A stretch of DNA of 64,000 nt. It comes from Xylona heveae TC161 (Eukaryota > Ascomycota > Xylonomycetes > Xylonales > Xylonaceae). Positions 27,792 to 40,997 of this stretch are shown in pieces. The stretch's first letter is position 1, and every line of letters starts with the position of its first letter. Under the pieces are notes generated by a model. That model did no database searches and was not told the origin of the DNA. It saw only the letters and a program-made list of their open reading frames with translations. The DNA lies in NCBI RefSeq assembly GCF_001619985.1, contig NW_017264198.1, forward strand, positions 1,364,001 to 1,428,000, given 5' to 3'. The translations under genes were made by a program, and so were the position numbers.

Positions 27792-29587
27792 TTACGCGTT
27801 CTCGGCCTTGATACCGGCAAGGTTGCCAGCGGAGACACGCTCAAGGGTCAGAGCAGCAATGAGGGCAGCACCAACACCCGAACCGTCCTCGGCGGCGCGA
27901 ATGTCAATGGGGTCCTCCTTGAGGTCGGCGGGCCAGTCGAGAATCTCACGGAGAGCGGTGGCACCACGGGCCTTGAAGTGGGGGTACTTGTTGAAGACGG
28001 AACCATCAGCACCAACGTGGCACGACTTAATGTTCTTCTTCTTGCAGATAGCGGCAACACCGCAAGCAGAGAGGCGAGCAGCACGAGTGCCAATCAACTC
28101 GGAGAGACGACGGACGAGCTCAAGCTCGGGCTGGGTGGGCCGGATAGAGAGGCGGTTCAGGAACAAGTCGGCAGTCTCGGACAAGTTCTCAAAGGGGTCC
28201 CTGGTGGCATGACAGTTAGCATTCCGCATATTTTCGCCATTTTGATTCTATCACTGGAATCCTTATACATACTCCTCAATGAGAGAAAGGAAGGACGAGT
28301 CGAGAGTGTAAGCCTTCTTGAGCTTGCTGATATCCTGGCCCTCGAAAACATGGCCAGTCTCGTGCAGGTGGACCAGCACAAGACGGAAGATCTCTCCGAG
28401 GTAGAGACCAGCAATCATCTTCTCAAAGGCCTGCTGGCCGGGACGGGGAGACTCCTGGTCGACAGTGTGGTCAAACTGCGTAAGGGGCAGGACAACGTGC
28501 TCGTTGTCAAAGGCACCCCACTCGCAGTTGATGGCAATGGGCATCTCGGGATCGAGGTTCATGTGGGCGAGCTTGGGAACCGACCCGCAGTTCTCAAAGT
28601 AGGCGGCGTTGCAGCCAGTACCGAAGATGCAGCCAATCTTCATCTGGTCGTCAGTGTAACCGGAAGCGACCAGCGTGCCGGTGGTGTCGTTGATCAAAGC
28701 AGTCAGCTTAATGGGGACACCCTACAACCAACAACAATCAGCAAGGTTGCGGCTTTTCCACGAGTCTCGAGAGGTTTCAACTTACGCGCTTGTGAAGGGC
28801 AGCCTCGAACAAGGGGACAACGTCCTTGCCCTCGACACCGTCAATGTCGAAACCCTTGGTCCACCGCTGGAGGACACCGTGGTTGATGTAGTCCTGAGTA
28901 GCGGGGTAAGAGAAGGTGAAACCGAGGGGAAGCTCGTGGTGGAGTTTCTCGCCCTCGTGGTGGTAGTCAAGGAACTGCTGCAAGCAGTCGGCAATGTACT
29001 CCCAGAGCTCCTCGGAGGTTCCGGTTCTCAACTCCTCGGGCATCTTGTACTTGGACTGGATAATGTCGAACTCGCCCTTGGCCTCGGGCAGTCTGATTTC
29101 GCAAACACGGAGGTTGGTACCACCCATGTCGAGGGCAAGGAAGGTGCCAGTCTCGTGGCCAGTGGGGTAGTTCATGACCCAGGTAGGGTTCATGGGCTAA
29201 TAAGAAGGAAAATTCCTGTCAGTCAATGCGCACAATTTCAAAGTTGAATGGCTGAACTAACGATGCTGCCACCCTTAACGCTGAGACCTGCACGATTCCG
29301 GTTTAATCAGCAAAAGTGTTTTCAAAGATCCGTTTTCAGAGGCCAATGTATCCTTACCCTTCTCCAACTCATGAATGAAGTGGTTGGTGATCTGCTTGAG
29401 CTTCTCGGTGGGGATGTAGAATTGCTCCTCGAGCCACTTGATCTGGTCGAGGAGGTCCCTGGGGACGTCCATCATGGAGCCTTGATACAGCGCATTAAGA
29501 ATCAGTATCGGGTATTCTCGTCGATAGGCTCAGCATGGTGAGTTTACCCTTGCGGGACGGAGGCTTTCTGGGACCGAGTCCGACCAT
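27792..29587 (-). CDS. hxkA: Hexokinase
   Basis: Phosphorylates glucose and other hexoses with ATP in the cytosol; in fungi it may also signal carbon catabolite repression. Six exons, complement(join(27792..28200,28273..28721,28786..29196,29262..29287,29358..29480,29548..29587)), give 485 residues, close to Aspergillus hexokinases. The N terminus MVGLGPRKPPSRKGSM is typical. Phosphate loop 1 is LDMGGTNLR (residues 85-93). The catalytic Asp is D212 in LINDTTGTLVASGY. The C-terminal adenosine-site part is HVGADGSVF. Exon 3 is only 26 nt (LSVKGGSI). It resembles hexokinase more than glucokinase because of the MVGLGPRKPP start and overall motifs. Several hundred bases upstream, at 30095/30094, a strong GTGAGT donor hints at a leader intron. 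Confidence 0.96.
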
Positions 29588-32500
29588 TTTGACAATCTAT
29601 TGATCTACTGGTAAAATTCGAAATTGAAAAGGAACGGGTGGCACGATCGTTCCCTCCTAAATGAGAAAAGGGTCAGCAAATTCGCCTAGACGAGAGAGAG
29701 GCGGGCAACGAATCAAAGAGCGTACGTCAAAAATCAGAGGTGATGTTGTGTTGGTCTCAAAATGGGAGAAAAAGGAAAGAACGCGGGTAATTGGGACCGA
29801 TTAAATGCGGTAATGACGGAGGTACAGGTAATACAGTAGTGGTGAAAGGCCAGATGCAGGAGATGCCATAATGGCAACGGACGAGCCGAGAGGTAGTAGC
29901 TGATGCCACTCAGTGGCTGGGCCGCACCGCAACCTCTTTCAAAGGTGCCCCACCATGGCATCACGGTGGGGTATCTCGCCCGATGTCGCGCAAAAGGACA
30001 TTCGATCCTCCATCTGTTGGTGATTGGAGATGAAGAAAGTGATGATGATGATTTGGGCAGTGCAAGACCTTGACAAAGATAAATGCTTACTCACCTGTAT
30101 ATAATCAATCTCTGATGAGAAGAAAGGAGGTTGAGAGTCAATTGAATGGCAATGCGTACGGTACGGGTTGAGTTGAGGATGATGGCGGGGTGGGGAATCA
30201 TATATAGTAAGTGGGATGAGATTAATGGGTCGAGTTTTACGGTGAGGGGCAGAGCACCAAACAACAATCATAGCAAACACCGAAGCACGCTCTACAAGCA
30301 TTACTAGGAGTATCTACCTCCATACCTACAATGCAAAGTAATTTTACCAGCTGCAGAGCCCTGTACCAGCGTCAATTGGGCAATAAAGTTGAGTCGGTAG
30401 GAGCAACAGCAGCAGCGGCAATCATACGCGCACCCACCCACACACCCCTACCTCCCGTTACCTCTTTCTGCCCTAACCACGTAAACCAGGGGGGGAAGGT
30501 GTGCAGTAGGGTGATCTCTGTCGCCCGAAAGTGGCATTACTTTTTGGGGTCCTTCCTTGCCTAGAGGGGTCGATGGGCTACCTCACATGTGCCAGACAAG
30601 GTGGAAAGAGCCATTCAACCTCTTTCCAATAATTCCAAGTCGCCGTTGGGTGAAGGTGTGAGTTAACTTACCTTCGGAGCACAGTAGACCGATACGGGTA
30701 CGGTAGTCTGCTTGTCCGTACACGCATTAGCGTGGTCACTGTAAGAAGAAGGAGAAAAAGGTCGCATAACTGCCAGGGACACACCCTAATCCTCTTGCTC
30801 TAGGGCTAAACTATCCAACCAACGCAACCCAACTGTCGGTAGCCAAGTGCCGCTACCAATTTTGCTGCCCCCTGCTCTTCCACCCCTCCCGAAATGGCTC
30901 AATGGAGCAATTCGGTCAGACTTCTGGACCCAAGGGCCATCCACCAAGCATGGTCTCCACTGACTAAATCATCTATCTCTATTAATTGAAATTGATAGTC
31001 ATTAAAGTACCATCCTCCATGCATCCAAGACTTGGCTACTGTTTTGATTGATCATTTGCGCCTACGGGATAGCATTCTCATGGACCAATATATTCTGTAA
31101 CGTATATTGGTATTACAAGAATGAGCCACGCCGAGAACAGCTCGGATCATCTGTTCGGATCCGTACATGTCAATTCCCTAGCGGGATCATGAGAACCGCA
31201 CCTTAATCCCTCGTGGTTATGCCGTCCCAAGCCCTGGCTCATTCGATGGATGGCATGATGCTTCTCGTTCCCCATACCCCACCAGCCTGGACCCTCTTCA
31301 GAGCTGCCATTTCCAGTATCAAGCGGGGCTCCGTCGTCCCACTGATCTTGGCCACCATCATTCTGGAATCCTCTGGGGTCTTGTCATTATTGCTGGAATT
31401 TACGGGGATCGCGGGGATCGGGGTCCCCGTATTGACCTTTTTAAGTCATCTCCAGATTTAATAGCTCCTCGAGGCGTTGTCATCTATGATCTGGGGAGCC
31501 GGAGAAGTGATAGACACGGCATCGGATTAAACCTGCGAGGGCGGTGAGAGCCTTGAACATGGGGGGCTCCAGGGATGCCCAAAGCAAAGGGAAAATTTAT
31601 TCTCCCCCCCAACCCATCGGCATGCCAACGGCAGTGCGGCACCTAAAACAGAGCACGAGGATGTCAATAAGTAGTCGCGCACAAAAACCACGTGTCTCCG
31701 AATATGCTTTTTATGAATTTGTGCTGCATTTAGATACCTTAATTATTATGCAAACATGCTGACTACAGCAGCACAACTCTAGAGTGAGGAATTTTGATCA
31801 TGGTAACCTGCACAAAGGTCATAATCTGGAAGTACCATTTGCTCAATATCTCCCAAGTGGCCGCGTTGCATTCATCCAGCTCAATTCAAATCCATAAGAG
31901 TACTATGGCATCATATATTAGGTAGCTGCCTGAGATATGGTCCTTCAATGTTGCAGCCGGAAAAGCAGTTTATTCTCCGGAAATCATCCGCATGAGCGAA
32001 CATTCAGAGACATTCTCTTTCAGTATTTTCTTGAGACAACCCTGTGAGGCATGTAATCTACCAGTGGTTAGGGTACAGTGCTTTACTTTCGCGTTTCTCT
32101 GCCAGAGCATGCTTATACTGTGAAAAAGCAGGCTCACACGACAGCAAACGTTATAAGACTGCTTGCTTTGCCTGCCACGAATGGCTTTTGCACATCTCAA
32201 CAAAAATCATTTGGCAGTTGATACAGCGCGAGGTCTTTCCCCCCAGCACCGAGTCTTCGCACATGTACAGTGTAAATACTTCAAAAAGTCAGACAGAGCG
32301 TAGTATACTTACGCTCTGTCTCTTCGACTGCTATTTTTCTTCCCTTTTGAAGACTTTTGTGACACTTGCATTCAGCGGTTCTCTCTGCCTCGTGGTTCTG
32401 GCTTTCCTGACCGCTCTTCTTCACTTCGGACTTGCACTGGGCCAAGAACCCACGCTGATCCATCTGCCAAGACGTGCAGACAGCCCGGTCGTCTCGGTAC

Positions 32501-33577
32501 AAACTCGCGCGGTCCACCAGACGAACGATTCAAAATTAAAGGGAAATTTGTTTGCTACCCGCCGTACTGATGAAGTTCTGCGCGTATACTTGACCCAGTG
32601 AGTAGTGTAGGGTAGCATATTAGTGAGCCTGAGAATGGCAAGATAGCTCAATAAACATCAAGGGCACAGAAGAATGAAACGTCCTTGATTCGGCGGTTTG
32701 GAGAAGTTCTCGTTGATTCGCTGAGACAGCAGCAGACAGGAAGGACGGGAAACGCCAGTGAAGTCAGAGACCAAGCCACAAGTAGAAATACTTTTCTGTC
32801 ATTTGAATTAACCGTGTTTCTCTCCGTTTGTAAAAGCAAATTAGCGTACCGCTACTTCACACGTCAATGCAAATGACATCACTCGGCACTGACGAGGTCG
32901 TCTCTGATTGGGCAGAAATGGACGTTATCCAGGGCGCTCTTTCTTGTTTGGGAATTCGGCGGTTCCCTGATCTCAACTGTCACCAGCGATTGTTGAACTA
33001 GAGTTCTGTTAGTCGCCAGGGGAAATACATATTCGCCAAAAAGGCTGGGCAGATAGATGGAGAAGCCCAAGGGGTTGCGGGATTGTGCTATTATGACCTG
33101 CACAGGAATATTTCCTGAACATTCCTCAACTGCCTTTCTTCAGGCGCTTGTGTATTCAAGGATACCGAACCCTTGAAGCTTGAGCGCCTGCTTGAACAGA
33201 GACACGGGTAGGTTTGCCTTTTGTTGACATGTGCACTTCGTTTCTTCCCTTTGTCACATATCTCCCACTCATCTTATTGTTATCTTTATTTTTGTGCCAC
33301 TCTACCAGATAATCTTTTTCCGTCATCTTCTTCTCTCTGATATCCATTTCGACACTCTAGTGCATGGTTCTCCTGATTTTGTTCTTTATTCCAAACAAAC
33401 TCCTGTTGACTGTGTCTGAAATAGGCGGACTGTCGATTCTTTTCGGTCTTCTCTCAGATTAACCACCGCGTCCCGCCCTTCCAATTTGACATCTCCAGCT
33501 GGAGATATCGATAGAAATAGCACCGATAGCGACGTTTTTAAGAGCCCCGGGCTGGTCCCGACGGATCTTACGCCAAA
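29588..33577. other. 4-kb gene-poor interval
   Basis: The left 700 bp are the hexokinase leader and promoter (possible leader-intron donor at 30095/30094, acceptor candidates near 30014). Beyond that, open frames are short or start at non-ATG codons, including one of 185 codons at 32044-32601 that matches nothing I know. A perfect 12-bp-arm hairpin lies at 32291-32321. The right end is the C/T-rich promoter of the channel gene. Confidence 0.5.
32291..32321. repeat. Perfect 12-bp inverted repeat
   Basis: Arms AGACAGAGCGTA (32291-32302) and TACGCTCTGTCT (32310-32321) pair perfectly around a 7-nt loop. There is no T-tract terminator logic in fungi, so it may be an operator dyad or a relic of a small inverted-repeat element. 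Confidence 0.7.
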
Positions 33578-36500
33578 ATGGACGTCTTGGCACAGCTGGA
33601 AGCTCGATCCGACATTTCTGATGCCTTGAATGGCTCCGCAGGAAAGGGTCAGGGTTCGCAAGGCATTTCCTTGAACTCTTTCTTGGCCTCGGTCGCTGTT
33701 TCCGCGATTGTTTTTGGCGCCGAGTTTCTCGTGTTCGTGCTGCTGAAGAACAAGCTCGTTAGAATATAGTAAGGCTCTCTGTTTTCCCAAAGTCGATATT
33801 CGCAGTCTGACAAACTCTCCTAGCTCACCTCGTACATACCTGGTGCCGGAGCGCGAACGAACAAAAGCCCCTCATTCAGGAATTCTCGGATTGGGATGGA
33901 TCCTTCCTATTTTTACAACCTCAAGCTCTGAATTCATCCAGAAATGCGGCTTGGACGCATATTTCTTCCTTCGTTACCTACGGACTCTCCTGAAAATATT
34001 CATTCCGCTAGCGATTGTCATTTTGCCGATCTTACTTCCTCTAAATCACATATCTGGACGGGGCTCTCATTTTGGAACCGGGGACAACTCAGGTCAGAAC
34101 AATGTGACAGGACTTGATACGCTCTCCTGGAGCAATATAAGCCCCAATCACACGAGACGATACTGGGCACACTTAGTCTTGGCAATACTTGTGGTCGTCT
34201 ACGTGTGCTTTGTCTTCTACGACGAGCTCCGCCGGTACATCCGCTTGCGTCAAGCATATTTGACTTCGCCTCAGCATCGGTTGCGTGCATCAGCCACTAC
34301 TGTGCTAGTATCTGCCATCCCCAAAAAGTGGTGTTCAGTTGAAGCACTCGACGGTCTGTACGATGTGTTTCCGGGCGGCATTCGAAATATCTGGATCAAT
34401 CGCAACTTTGATGAACTCCTGGAAAAGGTCCAGCTTCGCAACAAGCTGGCTCAAGCGCTTGAGGCGGCTGAGACTGATTTGATCAAAAAGGCGAAGAAGG
34501 CGCAGTTGAAGCAACTCGAAAAGGACGCGAAAAAGGCGAATAAAGACTTGTCCAAACAGGAGAGGGCGCGACGCAAGCAAGCCCGCCAGGAAGCTCAAGA
34601 GAATGCTGCAGCGCTGGCGATGATGGACGGAGCTGGTATGAGTTCGGGAAACCCTCACCAGGTCCGACACACTCTGCAAGAAGCGCTCAATGATGCCTCC
34701 GGAGCAAACTCGCGTTCATCCTCGCGCTCATCTTCGCCCACAAAAGGGCAGCGTCGCCATGGCATTCCAGTCCCAGTTGTCGGGCAAGGGCTCGATATGA
34801 TGAGTCATGGCTTTGAACATTTTGGGCACTCACTAGCTGGAGGCTTTAAGAGATTCGGGAAAGATGTCGACGGTCGGTTGACGAACAGTAACGGCTTTGT
34901 GTACGATGATGACCCTCGATATGGACTTCCCGCTGTCCACAGGGCCGCCACAGCCCCGGTTGACGGCATGGATGAGGGAAGGAGGGACATGGCCGTAGAG
35001 CGCACCGAATCTCTTGACACAACCGCGAGACCAAGCACGTCGACCCTGCAAGGGCATGTCGATACGACAGATACTGCTCATACTGCAGAGGAGGCTCGGC
35101 ATCAGTCTGATGCGTCTGACAAGCCTGAAAGGCCTCGTTCCATTGATGAGCGAGACTACGCGCAGCAAGAAACCCACTCGAGCGTCCGCAATGCAGAGAG
35201 GACGCCAGATCCAGAAAAGGGCTCCGAGGGCTCCTCAGGACCCCCGAAATCGAGCTGGCTCTGGTGGTGGAGGGGCAAGTCCAAGACTTCAGACGTACCG
35301 AGTCCGCAGCCTAAGGGGCGTGAGGACGATGAATACCCCTTGACAACCCTTTCTCCTACTGCTCCCTCCACCGCCACCCAGGCTACTGTGCACGGGGAGG
35401 AACACGGGCCTGACGCGGAGAGAGAAAAAATTAGAGAGAAGAGTTCGAAAAATCCGTTTAAAAAACATGCCAAGGAAGGTGATCGTCGGGAAGACGAGGA
35501 ATATCCTGCAGCTTACAACGAAGATTTTGACAATGACGAGTACGGGGAGCCTCTCTGGCGCAAGTATGTCAAAGAGAGTGATCGAGACACGATGCGGTTG
35601 CCAATTTTTGGTTGGGGCTGGATGCCTGCCCTTCCTTTGATTGGCAAAAAGGTCGACACAATTTATCATTGCCGCAAAGAACTTGCAAGGCTAAATCTCG
35701 AGATTGAACGCGACCAGCAAGAGCCTGAAAAGTTCCCTCTTATGAATTCTGCCTTCGTCCAATTCAATCATCAGGTGGCTGCACACATGGCTTGTCAGGC
35801 TGTCAGTCACCATGTGCCCAAGCAAATGGCTCCTCGACTGGTAGAGATCTCGCCAGATGATGTGCTGTGGGAGAACATGTCCGTTAAGTGGTGGGAGCGC
35901 TACCTTCGTACTGCGGCCGTCATGGCCCTGGTCGTGTTTCTGATTATTGGATGGGCGTTCCCAGTCACTTTTACTGGTCTGTTGTCAAACATTAGCTACC
36001 TCACCACCACGTTCCCCTGGCTTGGCTGGATCCGCAAGCTGCCAAAGTGGGTTCTCTCCCTCGTGCAGGGTGTTCTACCGCAGGCTCTGCTTGCGGCCCT
36101 CTTGGCACTTCTCCCCATTACACTTCGCTTTCTCGCAAGGCAGCAGGGTGTGCACACGGGCATGGCCATTGAATTGTCAGTCCAAAACTATTACTTTGCG
36201 TTCCTCTTTGTACAAGTCTTTCTGGTTGTCTCTATTTCCTCGGGAATTACCACGATCATCAAGCAATTGTCCGACAATCTCGGCTCGGCGCCCCAATTAC
36301 TCGCTGCGAATTTACCCAAGGCGAGCAACTACTTTTTCTCTTACATGCTACTGCAAGCTTTCTCTGTGAGTGCAGGAGCTCTTGTCCAGATTGGGGGGTT
36401 GGTCAGCTGGTTTATTCTTGCGCCGCTGTTGGACAATACTGCTAGACAGAAGTGGGCCCGGCAAACGAACTTGCCGCAGATGATGTGGGGGACATTTTTC

Positions 36501-37634
36501 CCAGTCTACACTACACTCGCTGCCATTGGTATGACCCAGAACCATTGAACCCCTCAAGGGGAGACAGTTGGAACTAACAATTTTCGTCACGCAGGCCTGA
36601 TTTACTCTGTGATCTCACCCCTCATTCTCCTTTTCGACATTATCACATTTAGCTTATTCTGGGTCGTTTATCGATACAATACGCTTTATGTGACCAAGTT
36701 CCGTTTCGATACTGGCGGTCTGCTCTACCCAAGAGCTATCAATCAGCTTTTCACCGGTCTCTATATCATGGAGCTCTGTTTAGTCGGGTTATTCTTCCTC
36801 GTTCGCGATGAGCACGATCGTGCGTCATGCAAATCCCAGGCAATCGTCATGATTGTTGTCGGCATCCTAACCGTAGCATTCCAATTTCTTTTAAATGAAG
36901 CCTTTGGACCTCTCTTCAGATACTTGCCAATCACTTTGGAAGATGACGCTGTCAGGCGCGATGAAGAGTTTGCAAGAGCTCAGTCGAAACGCTTTGGACT
37001 GGTGGATGATGAGGAGCCTGGCGAGACTTTGGAAGACACGCTGAAACGCAACGAGCGAGACTCTCGAGAAGAGCAAGAAGAGGATTTTGAGAAGCCCCGA
37101 GTTGACGGGGCCGAAGAGGAGCAAGCAAGCGGCAAGCCCGATCGGCGCCATCGCAGAATCGCATCCCAAGCATCCAAAAAGCTCGGCAAAATGCTCCCGG
37201 ACAAGTCATGGGCCGACCGGTCTCGAAACCGGCGGGCATCGTACATGGTCAATCCCAAGGACCCCAAAGCCGCCAAATCCACTGCGCATGACCACGTCAA
37301 GAAAAGCGCCACAGACATTGAAGCACAGCGCATCAACCCGATTGCCGAAGCGCTCTTTTCAGGAATCAATGACGAAATCGAAGATCTCACCCCTGACGAG
37401 CGCGACAAGTTGGTGCAACGCGCCTTCCAGCACGAGGCACTCCGCGCGAAACGGCCCGTGATCTGGATCCCCCGAGACGATCTCGGCGTCAGTGATGATG
37501 AGATTTATCGCACCCAGAATTTCAGCAAGCACATTTGGATCAGCAACGAATATACCGGTCTAGATCGCAAAGGCAGAGTCGTCTACCGCCGCAGTCCACC
37601 AGACTTTTCCGAAGTCGATCTCATTGAGCTATGA
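33578..37634 (+). CDS. CSC1/OSCA-like mechanosensitive/osmosensitive cation channel
   Basis: Member of the RSN1/PHM7 (DUF221, OSCA/TMEM63) family of membrane proteins; family members are osmo- or stretch-gated calcium-permeable channels. Exons join(33578..33768,33824..36528,36595..37634) give 1311 residues. The N-terminal extracellular part leads to TM1 (FLASVAVSAIVFGAEFLVFV, about 33-52), then RSN1-type segments around residues 110-200. The first cytosolic domain is greatly enlarged: a Lys/Ala-rich coiled coil at about 284-326, then some 350 residues of low-complexity, charged sequence. The main TM bundle begins near residue 756 (MALVVFLIIGWAFPVTF) and continues across exon 3. The C-terminal 220 residues are cytosolic and end DFSEVDLIEL. 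Yeast Csc1 is about 780 residues, so the insert explains the size. Plasma membrane or an internal membrane; not decidable here. Confidence 0.93.
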
Positions 37635-37967
37635 GTTTATTTGCCCTTTGTTCTTCCCTTCTTTTCTCTTGCTGTATTCCCCCGCCCTGGTTTCGTTTCC
37701 GTTTTCCCGCTGCATCAGTCTGAGCGTGATAAACCCCCAAGTTTGGATATTTTTGTCAGTGGCATTTCTCAGGCGTAGGAGGTCTGCCTTGTGCTCTTTT
37801 CTTTTCTTTTCAATTAAACTTAGTGCATTCCGCCTTTTTTTAACGCAACACAATCTTATGTTTTTAATGAGGAGCAACGAGGAGACAAATGACGCATTAG
37901 ACTCCCATGTGTTTATGTCCTGGCATGTTCTTTCTCCCTCCCCCTTTTTTTCTTTTTTTTTCTTTTT

Positions 37968-38014
37968 GCATAGCATAGCGGAGCATAGCAGAGCATAGCA
38001 AAGCAGCAAAGCAT
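37968..38014. repeat. Imperfect tandem repeat (AGCATAGC-like units)
   Basis: Five or so 8-10-bp units around GCATAGC/AGCATAGCAGAG, directly after a T-rich tract in the 3' flank of the channel gene. A simple minisatellite with no evident function. Confidence 0.7.
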
Positions 38015-38324
38015 CGCATTGCCTCGTATTATATCACGTACATTACAATTCCCTTGTCAGCATATATTGATATACCATCATCTAAGGTAGTTAATTAGCA
38101 TTTTCCGTCCCTGTTACATGAGCGTATGTCCAATTTATTTTAGCATATAACTATGAGACAAATATTTGTGTACGAAAAGTATGCTACCTTGTGTCCTTGA
38201 GTAACCAGCGCAATTTGTATAATTCGGGATAATATCAAAGATTCGGAGTCGTTCCTGCGCTCTTTTGTTCTTGTGCAGGAAAATGCAGAGACTCAAAACA
38301 AAAAAAAAAGGAGAAAAAAAATTT

Positions 38325-40997
38325 TCATATCCAACCAGCCAGACTATTAATGTCCTCTGCGACTGACAAAAACTCGTCATTGAAACTACTGGTTCCCACA
38401 CCTCCTTCTTCTAGAGCACTGCCAACGGGAGCAGGAGCAGGAGCAGGACGACCGCCAGCAGCAGTAAGAGGACTATGGCCGTCAAAATACTCACGCATAT
38501 CCAAATCATAATCACCACTAAGATTATCGTGGTGGCCACCAAATGCAAATTGCAGACTAAGTTCGTTGAGAAAATCCGTTTGGCCCGCGCTGTGCGGGAA
38601 CGTGTCGTGATTGCCCTCGAGCGTGGCGCAGAGGCGGTTGATGACGGCGATGAACTTGCTCGCGAGGCGAAGGCGGGTATTAGTATTGCTCGCGGCGTGG
38701 TTGTGAGCGTTGAGGACCTCGCGGGCGATTTGCACGTCATGCAGCCAGGATGGCATGTCGGGCGATTCGGGGGCCGCGCAGATGAAGATGCAGGGGATGA
38801 TGCTGGCTTGGAAGAGAAAGTACCTGTAACGGACAGGACATTATATTGTGAGTCAATGGGGCCAGAGCTCAGGATTTGACATGGAAACGTAGTTGTCATG
38901 TTGACTCCAGACGAGGGATTGCGAAGAGGAAAATTAAGGGGAAAGGAGTAGAGAAGGGTAATATGATAGAAAGGATAAAAGATGGATACTTACATTGCGT
39001 ACCAGATTGCCATGAGAGTACTGGCTTGAGGAGAAAGAGTAAAGTCCCGAACAGAGATGATGGTCGAATGCGCATTCTCTAAGCATGCCAGTCGTGCACG
39101 TTGCTCTGCTGATGAGTGGTCTTCCTCTCCTTCTTCCTCTGGGGTTCCATGTTCGGATTGGCGACGGGATGCTCGGCGAATAGCCCATCGCATGACTATG
39201 GGTCTGTTTATGAGAATCCGGAAATTGCGAAACCGCCAGATCAATCGCGTGGCGTTGAACTGTAGCCATTCGGTGGACAATGAAGAAATGTGATCCTCTT
39301 TGAGGTATTCTGGGAGATTGTTCATTGCTGCTTCAATCATTTGGTCGAATTCGCTCAGGCGCTCGGCAGAACACGCAGGTTTTGCGAGAAGTTGTGTGTA
39401 TATAGGATTAGCTAGCTTGCTGAATTGTGCGTTTGCTAGGGGAACAGAATACAATGTTGGTTCGTTAGGATCTAGAGGGATTGCTGACGTTGCTGCGGTA
39501 AGGTCCTGGCAGTAAAGAGATATCAGTCTATGCCATCTATTTGCAAATTCCGTTTGGACGTGAGACCTACTGCGTCATGTACATTCAACATATCCTTGAC
39601 ATCGGTCGTTCTCGTGGCTGGCAATGTGATGGGACGTCCAAAAGTAATTGCTGCTCCGCTGTCGAAGATGACGAGCATCCACCATACGCGTCTTCGCATC
39701 TCCCGCTTGAGCAAACTGATATTCCAGTCGGGAAGCTCCTTGTGAAGGCCGATACTAATTGCCATGCGGACAGCCAAGCCCAGAAAGTTATATGCTGTAT
39801 TGGGCTTGTCTTCCTTTTGCGTGAGGTTGCCAAGCAGGGCCAATGCCTGAACCAGTGGAAGGCTTCCAGACTCGAAAATAAAAGCTTCCTTTAAAAGATT
39901 GCGTGCCTCGAGATAAAAAGGGTTTTCGAGAACGGAGTCACCCTGTCGTAAGCTCCACGCACCTTTTGCGAGGACCGCGTGGAGAATTATCTCCCAAATA
40001 CGGCCTGGTGGCCGCGGAATGAGCTCATTGTGCTGAGCTCTAAAGCTGGCTTCGTGGATTAGAGGGTAAGCGGTATGATAGAAATGAAAGTAAGCATCAA
40101 TGAGAATCTGATTGGTTTGCCGGGAGGAAGATGGATTGATCAGTAGAGGAGTAGGCTGGTTTTGAGTTTGGCCCTTCTCATATGTCGTTGAATCTTGCTG
40201 CTGCTCGGGGTCTTCAATCGGCCACCCATGCGAATGAAGCGCTCGCAGGAGAGACGAATTGGAGAATACTCCTGGGAGTAGCATGTTAGATGGCTAAATG
40301 GGAAGCGTGTGACGCGAAACAGCACTCACCGAGATACCCTCGTCCTCGAGGATTGAGGGACAAGGCTGCCATTCCATCCGTGAATGGCGTGTGGCCTGGA
40401 TCATATTCCATCCAATCAAAACCCTCTGCCTCTTCCGGAAAAGTTTCATCTGCAGAATCAGGAGCCTCTCGTTCAGATAACTGCTCCGAGCTTTTCTCGG
40501 AGGTACTTTTACTCTTCTGCTCATCACCGCTCTGTGACGCTAGAGGTCCCAGATTGGGCAGAGATTCGACATCCTTTCCAGGGAACAATTTTGCAAACGC
40601 ATCCTCATATTCGCGAAGACGCTCTTCTAAAGAAGTCACATATCTGTCATACTGATGAGCGAAGGAACCACGGAGAATTTGCAAAGGTCTCAAGCGAACA
40701 TACTCTCGAGTGAGCCTGCTGCGGGTAGGTTTCAAGCTGTAAACGCAATGTGCATTGTGCTTGACACACCAAGAGCAAGATGGTCGCTCTCTTGAGCACT
40801 GAAATTATCAATGTCAGCTTAAAGATTATCATGGTCAATTAGATATTCGGCGAGAACATCACGACGGCCAACTTACGCGGAATTTGTGAGCTCTACACTC
40901 ATCACACTAGTATCAAAAATGTCAACTTCTTGAGGTAATAAGAATTGCAGACTAAATAACTAACGGCGATATGGGATTGGAGGTTTCTTCCCGCCAT
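38325..40997 (-). CDS. Zn2Cys6 transcription factor
   Basis: Nuclear regulator of 747 residues from six exons: complement(join(38325..38823,38994..39505,39571..40271,40330..40798,40877..40906,40965..40997)). The zinc cluster has Cys at 12, 15, 22, 29, 32 and 39 and is spread over three exons; the first two are only 33 and 30 nt. A coiled-coil linker follows (RYVTSLEERLREYEDAFAKL). The fungal-specific domain is seen in HTAYPLIHEASFRA and LGLAVRMAISIGLHKELPDW with MRRRVWWMLVIFDSG. The C terminus is rich in Pro, Ala and Gly. The layout resembles Gal4-type regulators of sugar or amino-acid use, but I cannot name the ortholog. The gene lies upstream of nothing obviously co-regulated; the kinase and another regulator sit next to it on the same strand. 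Confidence 0.9.

Noticed and set aside
27391-28886. Long plus-strand frames over the hexokinase gene
   Set aside because: Antisense shadows of hexokinase exons and introns with low-complexity start regions.
31213-31461. Hydrophobic 82-codon frame, possible small membrane protein
   Set aside because: No signal-like start context, homology or splice support.
32044-32601. 185-codon plus-strand frame with a hydrophobic segment
   Set aside because: Begins at GTG, no ATG-led exon structure or motif; probably chance.
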